NCBI RefSeq assembly: GCF_000010525.1
Contig: NC_009937.1
Coordinates: forward strand, 1,121,501 to 1,185,500
Source of the DNA: Azorhizobium caulinodans ORS 571
GTDB lineage: Bacteria > Pseudomonadota > Alphaproteobacteria > Rhizobiales > Xanthobacteraceae
Reading direction: 5' to 3'
DNA length: 64,000 bases
Every line of letters begins with the position of its first letter. Positions within the stretch are counted from its first letter, which is position 1. Positions 1 through 9,099 of this stretch are shown in pieces. The position numbers and the translations under genes are program-made. The notes under the pieces are model-generated. The model did no database searches, was not told where the DNA came from, and saw nothing but the letters and a program-made list of their open reading frames with translations.

Positions 1-611
1 GGAATGCGGAACAGCGTTTCCTGCTCCGGGAAATGGTAGATCAGCGCGCGCGCCAGCACGGCGAGGTCGCGGGCCGTGGTGATCTGGCCCGGATCGGGCA
101 GGCCGTTGGGATTGTTGTAGTGCGTGCCCGCCATGCCCAGCCGCTCGGCGGTGTCGTTCATCTCCTCGACGAAGGCGGGCATGGAGCCGCCCACGCCCTC
201 GGCGATGACCACGGCCATGTCGTTGGCCGACTTCACCATGAGCATGCGCAGGGCATTCTCCAGCGTGAGCTGGGTGCCCGGCTTGAAGCCCATCTTGCTC
301 GGCTGCTGCGAGGCGGCGAGCGGAGAGACGGTCAAGAGGCTGTCAAAGCTGATGCGCCCTTCCTTCACCGCGTTCAGCGCCACATAGACGGTCATCAGCT
401 TGGTGACGGAGGCCGGATACCAGGGCTTGCCGGCATCCTGCTGCTCCAGCACGCGGCCGGTATCGGCTTCCACCAGCAGGACGGGGGCGGCATTCACGCT
501 CGCCCCGGCGGCGCAGAGCAGCGCGGTCGCGGACAGGAGGCGCACCAGCGCGCCACGGGCGGGTGAGACGGCGGCCCGAAGGCGTGCGGAAAGGCGGAAC
601 AGGTCCGGCAC
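1..611 (-). CDS. D-alanyl-D-alanine carboxypeptidase (S11 family), 3' end beyond window
   Basis: Periplasmic penicillin-binding enzyme that trims the terminal D-Ala of peptidoglycan stem peptides. The frame starts at a GTG (611) preceded by GAGGGAG at good spacing. A hydrophobic, alanine-rich N-terminal segment looks like a signal sequence. The catalytic SxxK tetrad is visible as SVTK in SVTKLMTVYV, and the SxN motif as SAN in MVKSANDMAVVIAEG. The typical S11 stretch GLPDPGQITTARDLAVLAR follows. The KTG motif and C-terminal domain lie beyond position 1. Same strand as the glucan exporter gene but 344 bases away, so probably transcribed separately. Family assignment is firm; the paralogue (DacA, C or D type) cannot be told. 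Confidence 0.9.
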   Translation of the reverse strand, partial: MPDLFRLSARLRAAVSPARGALVRLLSATALLCAAGASVNAAPVLLVEADTGRVLEQQDAGKPWYPASVTKLMTVYVALNAVKEGRISFDSLLTVSPLAASQQPSKMGFKPGTQLTLENALRMLMVKSANDMAVVIAEGVGGSMPAFVEEMNDTAERLGMAGTHYNNPNGLPDPGQITTARDLAVLARALIYHFPEQETLFRI

Positions 612-955
612 TGCTGGCTCCCTCTGCGCACGCCGCCGGCAAGAGGGCCAGCGGTGCTCCGCGCGCATCTGAACGCGGCACAGGCAGCGACGCGGGACGG
701 TCCGATCTGCCCAAGCCAATGGGTGAGGCGCCCCCCGGCGACACTGGGATCCAACGCAGGCGCACCGCAGGCACGGCAGACCGCGTCCGATCCAAGCCTG
801 ATCCTTAGCGCTTTTTCCCTCAGGGGGAAAGGCGCCGGCCGGGGAGGGACCTCTTGCCCCACAGCGCCGGGGGAATGCGGCATCAGCGGGGCTGAAGGCG
901 CCGCATTCGATTCCAGAAAGCGTGGATTGCTTCCGGGATGGAAGATTGCCCGTCC
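612..955. other. 344-base intergenic region with a REP-like palindrome
   Basis: Lies between the carboxypeptidase start and the end of the glucan exporter, both on the minus strand. No convincing gene in either strand. It holds an inverted repeat at 811-831 (CTTTTTCCC, loop TCA, GGGGGAAAG, with two T-G pairs) followed by a GC-rich GGCGCCGGCC and GGGGAGGG. This resembles the palindromes scattered between genes in Hyphomicrobiales and could act as an exporter terminator. The carboxypeptidase promoter must also lie here but is not recognisable. Confidence 0.5.
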
Positions 956-2740
956 TCAGGTCTCCACCAGCGGCTTGCCGCCGGGCTCGGGCGGGGCGAG
1001 GAACTGGGCGCGGGCAAGCCCGGCGAAGCGCCCGCCGAGGGCGACCAGTTCATCGAACGTTCCGGCTTCCACGATGCGTCCGTGTTCGAAGACGAGGATG
1101 CGGTCGGCATTGCGCACCGTGGCGAGGCGGTGGGCGATGACGAAGGTGGTGCGGCCCTTCATCACCTCGTCCAGCGCCGCCTGCACCTTCACCTCGGTCG
1201 CGGCATCGAGGGCGCTCGTCGCCTCGTCGAGAATCAGGATGGGTGGGTCTTTCAGGAGCGCGCGGGCGATGGAGAGGCGCTGGCGCTCGCCGCCGGAGAG
1301 GGCCCGGCCGCGCTCGCCCACGCGGGCCTGAAGTCCCATGGGATTGCGCTCCACCAGTTCCCACGCCTGCGCCCGCTCCAGCGCGAGGCGCAAGTCCGCC
1401 TCCGTTGCGTCGGGCTTCCCGACCCGCAGGTTGTCCTCGATGGTGCGGTTGAAGAGCATGGCCTCCTGGAACACCACGCCGATCTGCCGCCGCAGGGAGG
1501 CCAGTGTCACGTCCTTGATGTCCGTGCCGTCGATGAGCACGCGGCCGGACTGGGGATCGAACACCCGGTGCAGCAGGGTGAGCGCCGTGGACTTGCCGGC
1601 GCCGGTGCTGCCGACCAGCGCAATGGTCTCGCCGGGCTTCGCCTCGAAATCCACGTCCGCGAGCGCGCTGCGCTTGCCGTCGTAGGAGAAGGAGACGTTC
1701 TCGAACCGCACGTCCCCCTTCACCCCGGCAAGCTCGGTGGCGCCGGGCTTGTCCCGCACCTGCCCGACCGTATCCAGCACATCGAAGAACTGTGCGAGGC
1801 CCGGGGCCGACATGACCAGCCGGTTGACGAAGCTCACCGTATGGTCGAGCCGCCCGATGAGCATGGTGGCGAAGCCTACATAGGTGACGATGTCGCCGAT
1901 GGCGGCGAGGCCATCGAGATAGAGCCACGTGCCGATGAGCAGGATTGCGAGGATGGTGAGCGTGGTGGCCGCCTTGGTGGCCATGGAGACCAGCGCCCAC
2001 CAGGACAGCACCGGGATCTGCGCCGCCAGCACCTGGCTGGCGGTGTCGCGGAGGCCCCGTACCTCGGCCTCGATGCGGGTGTAGCTCTGCACGAGCGCCA
2101 CATTGCCCAAAGCGTCCGAGGCGTGCTCGGCGAGATTGGCGTGGTGGCCTTCCACCTGCCGCTGCAAGGCTTCCGTCTTGCGCAGCACGAAGGCGGTGGT
2201 GATGCCGAAGACGATGATGAGCACCACCAGCACGAGGCCGAGCCGCCAGTTGATCCAGATGCCCACCGGCAGCAGCACGACGAGCGAGACGATGGCCGCG
2301 CAATCCTCGCGGAAGAAGGAGAGCCACATGCCCCAGAGCGTATCCGTGCCCTGGAGCATGATCTTCAGCAGGCGCCCGGAATGGGTCTCGCCATGGAAGG
2401 AGAGGGGGAGCTGGAGCACGTGCTCGAAATATTCGGTGAGCACGCCGAGCCGCCGCCGGTGGGCGAGGCGGTCCGCATGGAGCGAGACCAGCACGCCGGC
2501 GACGATGTTGAACAGGCCGAAGGCGACCCAGCCGCCGAGCAACGGAGTGAGCGTGTCATAGCTCGGCAACTGCCCGCGGGATTGCCCGCCCGCCAGAGCG
2601 TCGATGATCCAGCCGAACAGGATGGGCTCGGCGAACTGCGCCAGCGCAAGGGCGAGATTGCCGATGGCCAGGAACCCGCCCACCCGCGCGAGCGGGCCGA
2701 GGAGAGACAGGGCGCGGGCATAGATACGCAACAGGGACAT
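956..2740 (-). CDS. ndvA: Cyclic beta-1,2-glucan ABC exporter, fused permease/ATPase
   Basis: A 594-residue half-transporter with an N-terminal six-helix membrane domain (about residues 15-310) and a C-terminal ATPase. Walker [10 protein letters not shown] has its lysine near 383, the signature LSGGERQR follows, and Walker [13 protein letters not shown] is near 501-512. The N-terminus [15 protein letters not shown] and the segment [13 protein letters not shown] match the NdvA/ChvA family, which exports cyclic beta-1,2-glucan to the periplasm for osmoadaptation and plant interaction. No glucan synthase (ndvB/chvB) is nearby. It could be another lipid or glycan exporter of the same fold, but the N-terminal match makes NdvA the best call. 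Confidence 0.85.
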   Translation of the reverse strand: MSLLRIYARALSLLGPLARVGGFLAIGNLALALAQFAEPILFGWIIDALAGGQSRGQLPSYDTLTPLLGGWVAFGLFNIVAGVLVSLHADRLAHRRRLGVLTEYFEHVLQLPLSFHGETHSGRLLKIMLQGTDTLWGMWLSFFREDCAAIVSLVVLLPVGIWINWRLGLVLVVLIIVFGITTAFVLRKTEALQRQVEGHHANLAEHASDALGNVALVQSYTRIEAEVRGLRDTASQVLAAQIPVLSWWALVSMATKAATTLTILAILLIGTWLYLDGLAAIGDIVTYVGFATMLIGRLDHTVSFVNRLVMSAPGLAQFFDVLDTVGQVRDKPGATELAGVKGDVRFENVSFSYDGKRSALADVDFEAKPGETIALVGSTGAGKSTALTLLHRVFDPQSGRVLIDGTDIKDVTLASLRRQIGVVFQEAMLFNRTIEDNLRVGKPDATEADLRLALERAQAWELVERNPMGLQARVGERGRALSGGERQRLSIARALLKDPPILILDEATSALDAATEVKVQAALDEVMKGRTTFVIAHRLATVRNADRILVFEHGRIVEAGTFDELVALGGRFAGLARAQFLAPPEPGGKPLVET

Positions 2741-2932
2741 GGCCGGCGTTCCGGATCGGATCAGTCAGGCCGGCGGTTGCCGGATGCTTCCGTCGAGAAA
2801 GCCCGAGGCGCGGGACGAAGGCAAGGCCATCTCGTTCCATAGCAAGCTACCGCCCGCGCCGGCATCTTCGCCGCCTTGCCTTGAAGCCATCCCTCTTGTG
2901 TCCCAAAAAGCGAAGAAGAAACGGGAGAGATC

Positions 2933-4036
2933 ATGACCGAGCCGCTGCCTCAAGATGGCGCTTCCGCCCCGCGCGTCGACATCGGCATGGGGGATCTCCA
3001 GCGGGCGGTGGACATGGGCATTCTGGAGCGAGCGCAGGCCCGCGCGCTCTGGGATTTCCTCGCCGGGGCCGCGCCCGCGGGCGCCTCCGTCCCTGCGGCG
3101 GCCCGCTTCAGCTTCGGGCACACGCTCTATTATTTCGGCGGCCTCATCGCGATCTCCGCCATGAGCCTGTTCATGACGCTGGCGTGGGATGCGCTCGGCC
3201 CCTGGGGCATCTGTGCCCTGGCGCTGGTCTATGCTGGCGCCGTCTGGACGGCGGCGGAGGTGCTCCGCGCGCACGGCTATGTCATTCCCGCCGGGCTTCT
3301 CGGCGCGCTGGCGGTGTGTCTCGTGCCGCTCGCCACATGGTCCGCGCAGCATGCGCTGGGCCTGTGGCCGGAACTCTCCGGCGGCATTTCCGGCGAGCGC
3401 TACAGCCAGTATCACCAATGGATCGACGGCCGCTGGCTGACGCTGGAGCTGACGACGCTGCTGGTGGGGGCGCTCGCCCTCTGGCGCATGCGCCTGCCCT
3501 TCCTGGTGATGCCGCTCGCCGTGACGCTCTGGTACATGAGCATGGACCTCTCCCGCTGGCCGGCGGGGGAGAGCGACCCATGGGATTTCGACCACGCCCG
3601 GCGGGTGTCCATCGTCTTCGGCATCGCCATGTGCCTGGTCGCCGGGGCGCTCGATCTCTATCGCCGCCACCGCCACACGGCCGACTTCGCCGGCTGGCTC
3701 TATCTCTTCGGCGCCCTGGCGGCCTGGGGCGGCGTGACGGCAAGCCACTCCGACAGCGAACTCGCCAAATTCGTCTATGCGCTGCTGAACGCCGGCCTCG
3801 TGCTGTTCGGCGCCATCATCGGCCGCCGCATCTTCACGGTGCTCGGCGCCATCGGTGTTGCCACCTATCTCGGCTATCTGGCCTTCCAGCTGTTCGAGGA
3901 CAGCCTGCTCTTCCCCTTCGCCCTCAGCCTCATCGGCCTCGGCATCGTCGGCCTCGGCATCTGGTGGCAGAGGCACGAGGCCGCGATCCAGGCCCGGCTG
4001 GGCCGGCTGTTGCCGACGGTGAGCTGGGACCGATAG
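2933..4036 (+). CDS. Uncharacterised multi-pass membrane protein (DUF2157-like)
   Basis: A 367-residue protein with a soluble N-terminus of about 60 residues ([20 protein letters not shown]) followed by roughly ten hydrophobic segments, starting with [19 protein letters not shown] and ending with [16 protein letters not shown] short amphipathic N-terminal region before a row of helices recalls DUF2157-type inner-membrane proteins, but I do not recognise it with certainty. The start ATG at 2933 has GGGAGA just upstream. It is divergent from the glucan exporter and followed by the Ku/LigD cluster with no obvious functional link. Function unknown. Confidence 0.6.
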
Positions 4037-4145
4037 CCAACTGCGGCGTGCGGCGTCGGGAACGTCGCGCTATGCTGGTCGTTATCGCGTGGGTGACGCT
4101 CGGCCGCTCGGGTCGGGTGCGGGCTCTATGTGGCAGATCGCGATC

Positions 4146-5117
4146 ATGGCACTGCGGGCAAGCTGGAAGGGGTTTTTGACCGTCGGGGCGCTGAGTTGCC
4201 ACGTGGGTCTCTATGCGGCCGCGTCCACCTCCGAGCGCATCTCGCTGCATATGGTCAACCGCAAGACGGGGCACCGGCTGCGGCGGCAATATGTGGATGA
4301 GGAGACGGGAGAGCCGGTCGAGGCCGACGCGCAGGTGAAGGGCTACGAGGTCTCAAAGGGCGAGTTCGTGACCGTCGAGCCTGACGAGATCGCCGACATC
4401 GTGCCCGCCGGCACAAAGACCATTGCAGTCAATACCTTCCTCGCCTGCACGGACGTGGACACCGCATATTTCGACCGACCCTATTTCCTCGCGCCGGTGG
4501 ATGAGCCGAGCGCGGAGGTGCTGAAACTGCTCGCCGCGGGCATGAGCGAACGCAAGGTGGCGGCGCTCGGGGAGGCGGTGCTGTTCCGGCGGGTGCGGCG
4601 GCTGCTCATCCGCCCGGTGGCGGAAGGTGGCGCGCTCACCGCCTGTACGCTCAATTTCGATTACGAGGTCCGCTCCGCGCAGGAGCAGTTCGCCGATGTG
4701 CCGAAGACGCGCATCTCCGGCGAAATGCTGGAGCTCGCCACGCACATCATCCGCTCCAAGCCGGGCAAGTTCGACCCGTCCGCCATCGAGGATCGCTACG
4801 AGGACGCGCTGGCGGCGCTTGTGCGCGCCAAGATGGAGGGCAAGCCGCTGCCCAAGCCCGAGCCGCGGCGCGAGGAGAAGGTGGTGAGCCTGCTCGATGC
4901 CCTGCGCGCCAGCGCGGGGTCTCCGGACAAGCCGGCGCCCAAGCGGGCGGGTGCCAAGGGCAAGGCCGCCGGTACGAAGACGGCTGGGTCCAAGGCGGGT
5001 AGCGCCAAGGCGGGTGGGTCCAAGGCAACTGGGACCAAGACCCGCAAGGCAAAGAGTGCTGCGGCATCCGCCGGCGCGCAGACGCGGCGTACCGGCACCA
5101 CCCGCAAGGCGGGGTGA
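4146..5117 (+). CDS. ku: Non-homologous end joining protein Ku (first copy)
   Basis: Bacterial Ku homodimer subunit that threads onto DNA double-strand breaks and recruits LigD. The frame is open from 4089, but the family N-terminus is recognisable as [11 protein letters not shown] beginning at 4146, so I place the start there (ATG at 4128 is possible). Core motifs [21 protein letters not shown] and [12 protein letters not shown] are visible. After the core comes a tail of about 70 residues rich in Lys, Ala and Gly with repeats such as [17 protein letters not shown]. Such basic tails in other bacterial Ku proteins bind DNA. Eighteen bases separate it from ligD. Confidence 0.93.
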
Positions 5118-5135
5118 GACAAGGCGGAGCAGAAG

Positions 5136-7838
5136 ATGGGCCTCAGCACCTATCGCGCCAAGCGCGACTTCACCGTGACTCCCGAGCCCGACGGCGGCGC
5201 GAAAGGCAAGGCCCGCGCCGCAGCCAGCGCCTCGGCGGGCGCCTATGTGATCCAGAAGCACGCCGCCCGCCGCCTGCACTATGATCTGCGGCTGGAGATG
5301 GATGGCGTGCTGAAGAGCTGGGCCGTCACGCGCGGGCCGAGCCTCGTGCCCGGTGAGAAGCGCCTCGCCGTGCATGTGGAGGACCATCCGCTCGCCTATG
5401 GCGGCTTCGAGGGTACCATCCCCGAGGGCCAGTACGGGGCGGGCAAGGTCATCGTCTGGGATCGCGGCAGCTGGACCCCGGTGGGGGATCCGCACAAGGG
5501 CTACAAGAAGGGGCATCTGGAATTCGCACTCGACGGCGAAAAGCTCCATGGCCGCTGGCATCTGGTGCGCATGTCACCCCACCCCGGCGACAAGAAGGAA
5601 AACTGGCTGCTCATCAAGGTGGAGGACGAGGCGGCGCGCCCTGAGGGTGCGCCCGAGATTACCGACGAGGCGCCCCTCTCCGTCGTCTCGGGCCGGGACG
5701 TTGAGGAAGTGGGTGCCCCATCGGCCGCAAAGTCCCCGAAGTTAAGCACGGCAAAGACGTCCAGGCCGAAGGCTGCGGCACGCGATGCGAAGGCATCCGA
5801 GGAGGCCGAGACGACCGCAAGCGGCGCGGAGCGGGGTGCGCGCGCAGTGTCTGCTCCGGCAAAAGCCAAGAAAACGACGGCCGCAAGGGTCAACGGACGC
5901 TCCACCCGCGCGACCGCCTGGGACCTGCCAAAGGGCGCGAAACGCGCGCCTTTGCCGGATTTCCTGCCCCCGGCTCTCGCCACGCTGGCCAGGCAGGCGC
6001 CGAAGGGCCGGCGCTATGTCCATGAGATCAAGTTCGATGGCTATCGCATCGCCGCGCGGCTTGAGGATGGAGAGGTCCGCCTGCTTACGCGCACCGGCCT
6101 CGACTGGTCCGCGCGCTTCGGGACGGCGATCCGGGAGGCGGCCGCGGCCCTTCCCGTATCCGATGCCATGCTTGATGGCGAGGTGGTGGTGGAGGGCGGC
6201 AACGGCGCCTCGGACTTCTCCGCCTTGCAGGCGGATCTGAGCGAAGGGCGCACGGACCGCTTCGTCTATTATGCCTTCGATCTCCTGCATCTCGACGGGC
6301 ACGACCTGACGGGCGCGCCGCTCGCGGAGCGCAAGGCGCTGCTGGAGCAATTGCTCACCAGAGCTGAAGGGAGCGGCGAAGGCGTCCTGCGCTACAGCGG
6401 CCATTTCGAGGATGACGGCGCCATGGTGCTCCAGCATGCCTGCCGGCTGAGCCTGGAGGGCGTCGTCTCCAAGCTCAAGGATGCGCCCTATCATTCCGGC
6501 CGCTCGCGGGACTGGATCAAGTCCAAGTGCTCGGAGCGGCAGGAGTTCGTGATCGGCGGCTTCGTGCCCTCCACCACTGCCCGCAAGGCTATCGGCTCGC
6601 TGGTGCTCGGCGTCTATGAGGGCAAGCGCCTCGTCCATGTGGGGCGTGTGGGCACGGGCTTCTCGAACAAGATGGCGTCGGATCTCCACACCCTGCTGGC
6701 GCCCGAGGCGGTTGAGGAAAGTCCGTTTTCCGCGCGGCTTACGGCGGATGAGGCGCGGGGCGTCACCTTTGTTGCGCCCAAGCGTGTGGCCGAAGTCGAG
6801 TTCCGCGCCTGGACGGGAGACGGCCACCTGCGCCACGCCGCCTTCCGGGGACTGCGCGACGACAAGGCGGCCGCCGATGTGGTGCGCGAGGCCGCGTCGC
6901 AGCCGGCCGAGACGCCCAAGACACCGCCCAAGCGCCGGGTGCGCCTCACCCATCCTGACCGCATCTACTGGCCGGATGCGGGCGTCACCAAGGAGGGATT
7001 GGCCGATTATTACGCAGAGGTCTGGCCGCGCATCGCGCCCTTTATCGTCGGCCGGCCGCTGGCGCTGGTGCGTTGTCCGGAGGGCATCGAAGGGCAGCAC
7101 TTCTTCCAGAAGCACCCGTGGAAGGGCGCGGACAAGGCGCTGAAGGAGGTGCACGATCCCAAGGCCCCGGACGAGCCGCCCTATCTCGCCGTCGAGACGC
7201 TGGACGGGCTGATGGCGCTGGTGCAGGGGGCGGCGCTGGAAATCCACCCCTTCGGTGCTCCGCTCTCGGACTGGGAGCGCCCGGACCTTCTCACCATGGA
7301 TCTCGACCCCGGCGAGGGCGTCCCATGGAGCGCGGTCATCGCCGCTGCCCATGAGGTGAAGGCGCGCCTTGAGACGGCGGGCCTTGCCGCCTTCGTGAAG
7401 ACCTCCGGCGGCAAGGGGCTGCATGTCTGCGCGCCGCTGAAGCCGCGGGCCGATTGGACCGAACTCAAGGCCTTCACCAAGGCCATGGCCGAGACAATGG
7501 CGCAGGAGGCGCCCGACACCTATGTGGCGACCATCACCAAGGCCAAGCGGCGTGGCCGCATCCTTGTTGATTATCTGCGCAACCAGCGCGGCTCCACGGC
7601 GGTCGCGCCCTATTCCGCCCGCGCGCGGGCCGGGGCGCCCGTCTCCATGCCCATCGCTTGGGAGGAGCTGGGCGAGGGCATGGGGCCCCAGCATTTCACG
7701 GTTCTGAACGCACCGGCGCGGCTCGCCAATCTCTCGGCCGATCCATGGGCTGATTTCCGGAAGGCGGCGGCGCCCCTGCCGGCGGGCAGAACGGCGGGCG
7801 GAACGGCCGGCGGCAAACGGCGCGGCGGGAGGCGCTGA
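5136..7838 (+). CDS. ligD: Multifunctional DNA ligase D (phosphoesterase-ligase-polymerase)
   Basis: 900-residue end-joining enzyme. Domains in order: an N-terminal 3'-phosphoesterase (about 5-190, with HAARRLHYDLRLEMDG), a low-complexity Ala/Lys linker (about 195-270), an ATP-dependent ligase (about 280-590) with the adenylation motif KFDG at K299, and a C-terminal primase/polymerase (about 610-890) starting at RLTHPDRIYWPDAGVTKEG, with the metal-binding DLD near 722-724 and QHFFQKHPW. PE-Lig-Pol order is common in proteobacteria, unlike the Pol-PE-Lig order of mycobacteria. It sits between two ku genes and its stop overlaps the second by one base, so the three are probably one operon. Confidence 0.95.
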   Translation: MGLSTYRAKRDFTVTPEPDGGAKGKARAAASASAGAYVIQKHAARRLHYDLRLEMDGVLKSWAVTRGPSLVPGEKRLAVHVEDHPLAYGGFEGTIPEGQYGAGKVIVWDRGSWTPVGDPHKGYKKGHLEFALDGEKLHGRWHLVRMSPHPGDKKENWLLIKVEDEAARPEGAPEITDEAPLSVVSGRDVEEVGAPSAAKSPKLSTAKTSRPKAAARDAKASEEAETTASGAERGARAVSAPAKAKKTTAARVNGRSTRATAWDLPKGAKRAPLPDFLPPALATLARQAPKGRRYVHEIKFDGYRIAARLEDGEVRLLTRTGLDWSARFGTAIREAAAALPVSDAMLDGEVVVEGGNGASDFSALQADLSEGRTDRFVYYAFDLLHLDGHDLTGAPLAERKALLEQLLTRAEGSGEGVLRYSGHFEDDGAMVLQHACRLSLEGVVSKLKDAPYHSGRSRDWIKSKCSERQEFVIGGFVPSTTARKAIGSLVLGVYEGKRLVHVGRVGTGFSNKMASDLHTLLAPEAVEESPFSARLTADEARGVTFVAPKRVAEVEFRAWTGDGHLRHAAFRGLRDDKAAADVVREAASQPAETPKTPPKRRVRLTHPDRIYWPDAGVTKEGLADYYAEVWPRIAPFIVGRPLALVRCPEGIEGQHFFQKHPWKGADKALKEVHDPKAPDEPPYLAVETLDGLMALVQGAALEIHPFGAPLSDWERPDLLTMDLDPGEGVPWSAVIAAAHEVKARLETAGLAAFVKTSGGKGLHVCAPLKPRADWTELKAFTKAMAETMAQEAPDTYVATITKAKRRGRILVDYLRNQRGSTAVAPYSARARAGAPVSMPIAWEELGEGMGPQHFTVLNAPARLANLSADPWADFRKAAAPLPAGRTAGGTAGGKRRGGRR

Positions 7839-8650
7839 TGGCACCCCGCGCCTTCTGGAAGGGCTGGCTGAAGCTCTCGCTCGTCACCTGCCGCGTCGCC
7901 ATGTCCCCCGCCACCAGCGACCGGGAGAAGGTGCGCTTCCACACGCTGAACCGGGACACCGGCAACCGCATCGTCACGCGCTATGTGGACGAGGGCACGG
8001 GCAAGCCTGTGCGGGAGGAGGACGAGGCGCGCGGCTATGCCTCCGGCGAGGACAGCTACGTGCTGATCGAGGACGAGGATCTTGAGGCCATCGCGCTCGA
8101 TACGGTGCGCACCATCGACATCGCGAGCTTCGTCGACCGCGACGACGTGAGCTGGCTCTATCTGGACAAGCCGCACTATCTGGTGCCGGACGATGAGGTG
8201 GGCGCGGAGGCCTTCGCGGTCATCCGCGACGCCATGGCGAAGACCGGCAAGGTCGCCCTCTCGCGCCTCGTGCTCTATCGCCGCGAGCGCACCGTCATGC
8301 TGGAGCCGCGCGGGCTCGGCTTCGTGCTCTGGACGCTGCGCTATGCGGACGAGGTGCGCCATTTCGAGGGCGCGCCCAAGGCCGAGGGCAAGCCCGACAA
8401 GGCTGCGCTCGGCCTGCTCGGCAAGCTCATCGACAGCGAGACGAAGCCCTGGAGCCCGGATCTCGTCACCGATCCGGTGCAGGAGGGGCTGGTCGACCTC
8501 ATCGCCGCGAAGCGCCGCAAGCGTCCGGCCCGCAAGCCGAAGGTCGCCGCGCCCGAGCCCACCGGCGGCAATGTGGTGAACATCATGGATGCCCTGCGCC
8601 GCAGCCTGAAGGCCGAAGGCGGCGACGGCGGGCGCTCGCGCAAGCGCTGA
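7838..8650 (+). CDS. ku: Non-homologous end joining protein Ku (second copy)
   Basis: A 270-residue Ku paralogue whose ATG shares its first base with the ligD stop, which suggests translational coupling. The Ku core is clear: MAPRAFWKGWLKLSLVTC, then FHTLNRDTGNRIVTRYVDEG and LDKPHYLVPDDE. The C-terminus is short and basic (KRRKRPARKPK) and ends in RSRKR, unlike the long Lys/Ala tail of the upstream copy. Two different Ku proteins with one LigD suggests either a heterodimer or separate homodimers for different conditions; some rhizobia are known to carry several ku genes. Confidence 0.93.
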   Translation: MAPRAFWKGWLKLSLVTCRVAMSPATSDREKVRFHTLNRDTGNRIVTRYVDEGTGKPVREEDEARGYASGEDSYVLIEDEDLEAIALDTVRTIDIASFVDRDDVSWLYLDKPHYLVPDDEVGAEAFAVIRDAMAKTGKVALSRLVLYRRERTVMLEPRGLGFVLWTLRYADEVRHFEGAPKAEGKPDKAALGLLGKLIDSETKPWSPDLVTDPVQEGLVDLIAAKRRKRPARKPKVAAPEPTGGNVVNIMDALRRSLKAEGGDGGRSRKR

Positions 8651-8898
8651 GGCCGCGCGCGGGCAAGGCCCGGGTCGGGTCGTCCTGCTATAAGGTCCGA
8701 AACGGAAACCGGCTGGACCGGCCCCGTCTCAGCGAATGAATCCGCCTCCGATGTGTCGGGACGTCTGACCTTGAGCCAACGTCTTCGTGACGGGGCAGAC
8801 GCAGCGACAACCCGTCCGATGTCGGTGGCGTCCACCTGAGGAGCGGTCGCGCTGACATTGCTCTTGACGATGAAGGTCGGCAGCGACAGTGTTCGCGC

Positions 8899-8991
8899 AT
8901 GCTCTGGAACCGGAACATCTGTGACCGACGCCGCTTGACCCAAGCGGCAGCTTTCAGGCTGCGCGTCGCTCAGTGTCCTTCCGTCTGGTGA
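8899..8991 (+). CDS. Candidate 30-codon arginine-rich leader peptide before argC
   Basis: Reads MLWNRNICDRRRLTQAAAFR and ten further residues, then TGA. Six of 30 codons encode arginine, including three in a row (CGA CGC CGC at 8926-8934). The last of these runs into the stem CCGCTTG/CAAGCGG. Arginine codons just ahead of a terminator before an arginine-biosynthesis gene is what ribosome-mediated attenuation would need. No good ribosome-binding site is visible, so it is only a candidate. Confidence 0.25.
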   Translation: MLWNRNICDRRRLTQAAAFRLRVAQCPSVW

Positions 8992-9040
8992 CAGCCTCGC
9001 TGTAGGCCCACCCGCAGAAGCGGCCCCGCCCGCGTTCCTG

Positions 9041-9076
9041 AACCTCCGCAGCCCTCGGCTCCGGGGGTTTTCTTTT
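9041..9076 (+). terminator. Intrinsic terminator or attenuator just upstream of argC
   Basis: Outer arms AACCTCCG (9041-9048) and CGGGGGTT (9062-9069, one T-G pair), then a C-C mismatch, then inner arms AGCC/GGCT around a CTC loop, followed by TTCTTTT. The argC ATG is only 23 bases beyond the T-run, too close for a promoter in between. Transcripts reaching argC must therefore pass this hairpin. Confidence 0.75.
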
Positions 9077-9099
9077 GCCCAGATCCATAGGGACATCAC

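Larger units (their letters stand above)
8651..9099 (+). promoter_or_regulatory. 449-base untranslated region upstream of argC with stem-loops
   Basis: No conventional gene fits this gap on either strand, although frames on the minus strand stay open. On the plus strand it holds a short candidate leader peptide (8899-8991), two small perfect stem-loops (8931-8947, CCGCTTG/CAAGCGG; 8947-8962, GCAGC/GCTGC) and a strong terminator-like hairpin (9041-9076) ending 23 bases before the argC start. The layout resembles a transcription-attenuation leader. No clear -35/-10 pair was found. Confidence 0.45.

Noticed and set aside
938-2842. Long open frame on the plus strand, antisense to the glucan exporter
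   Set aside because: It mirrors the third-codon GC bias of the real gene and its product is a His/Glu/Gly-rich string without recognisable domains. Similar long antisense frames over gyrB (10484-12817), glyS (37192-39522), nifE (43405-45141), nifD (46744-48249) and sufB (50379-52262) were rejected for the same reason.
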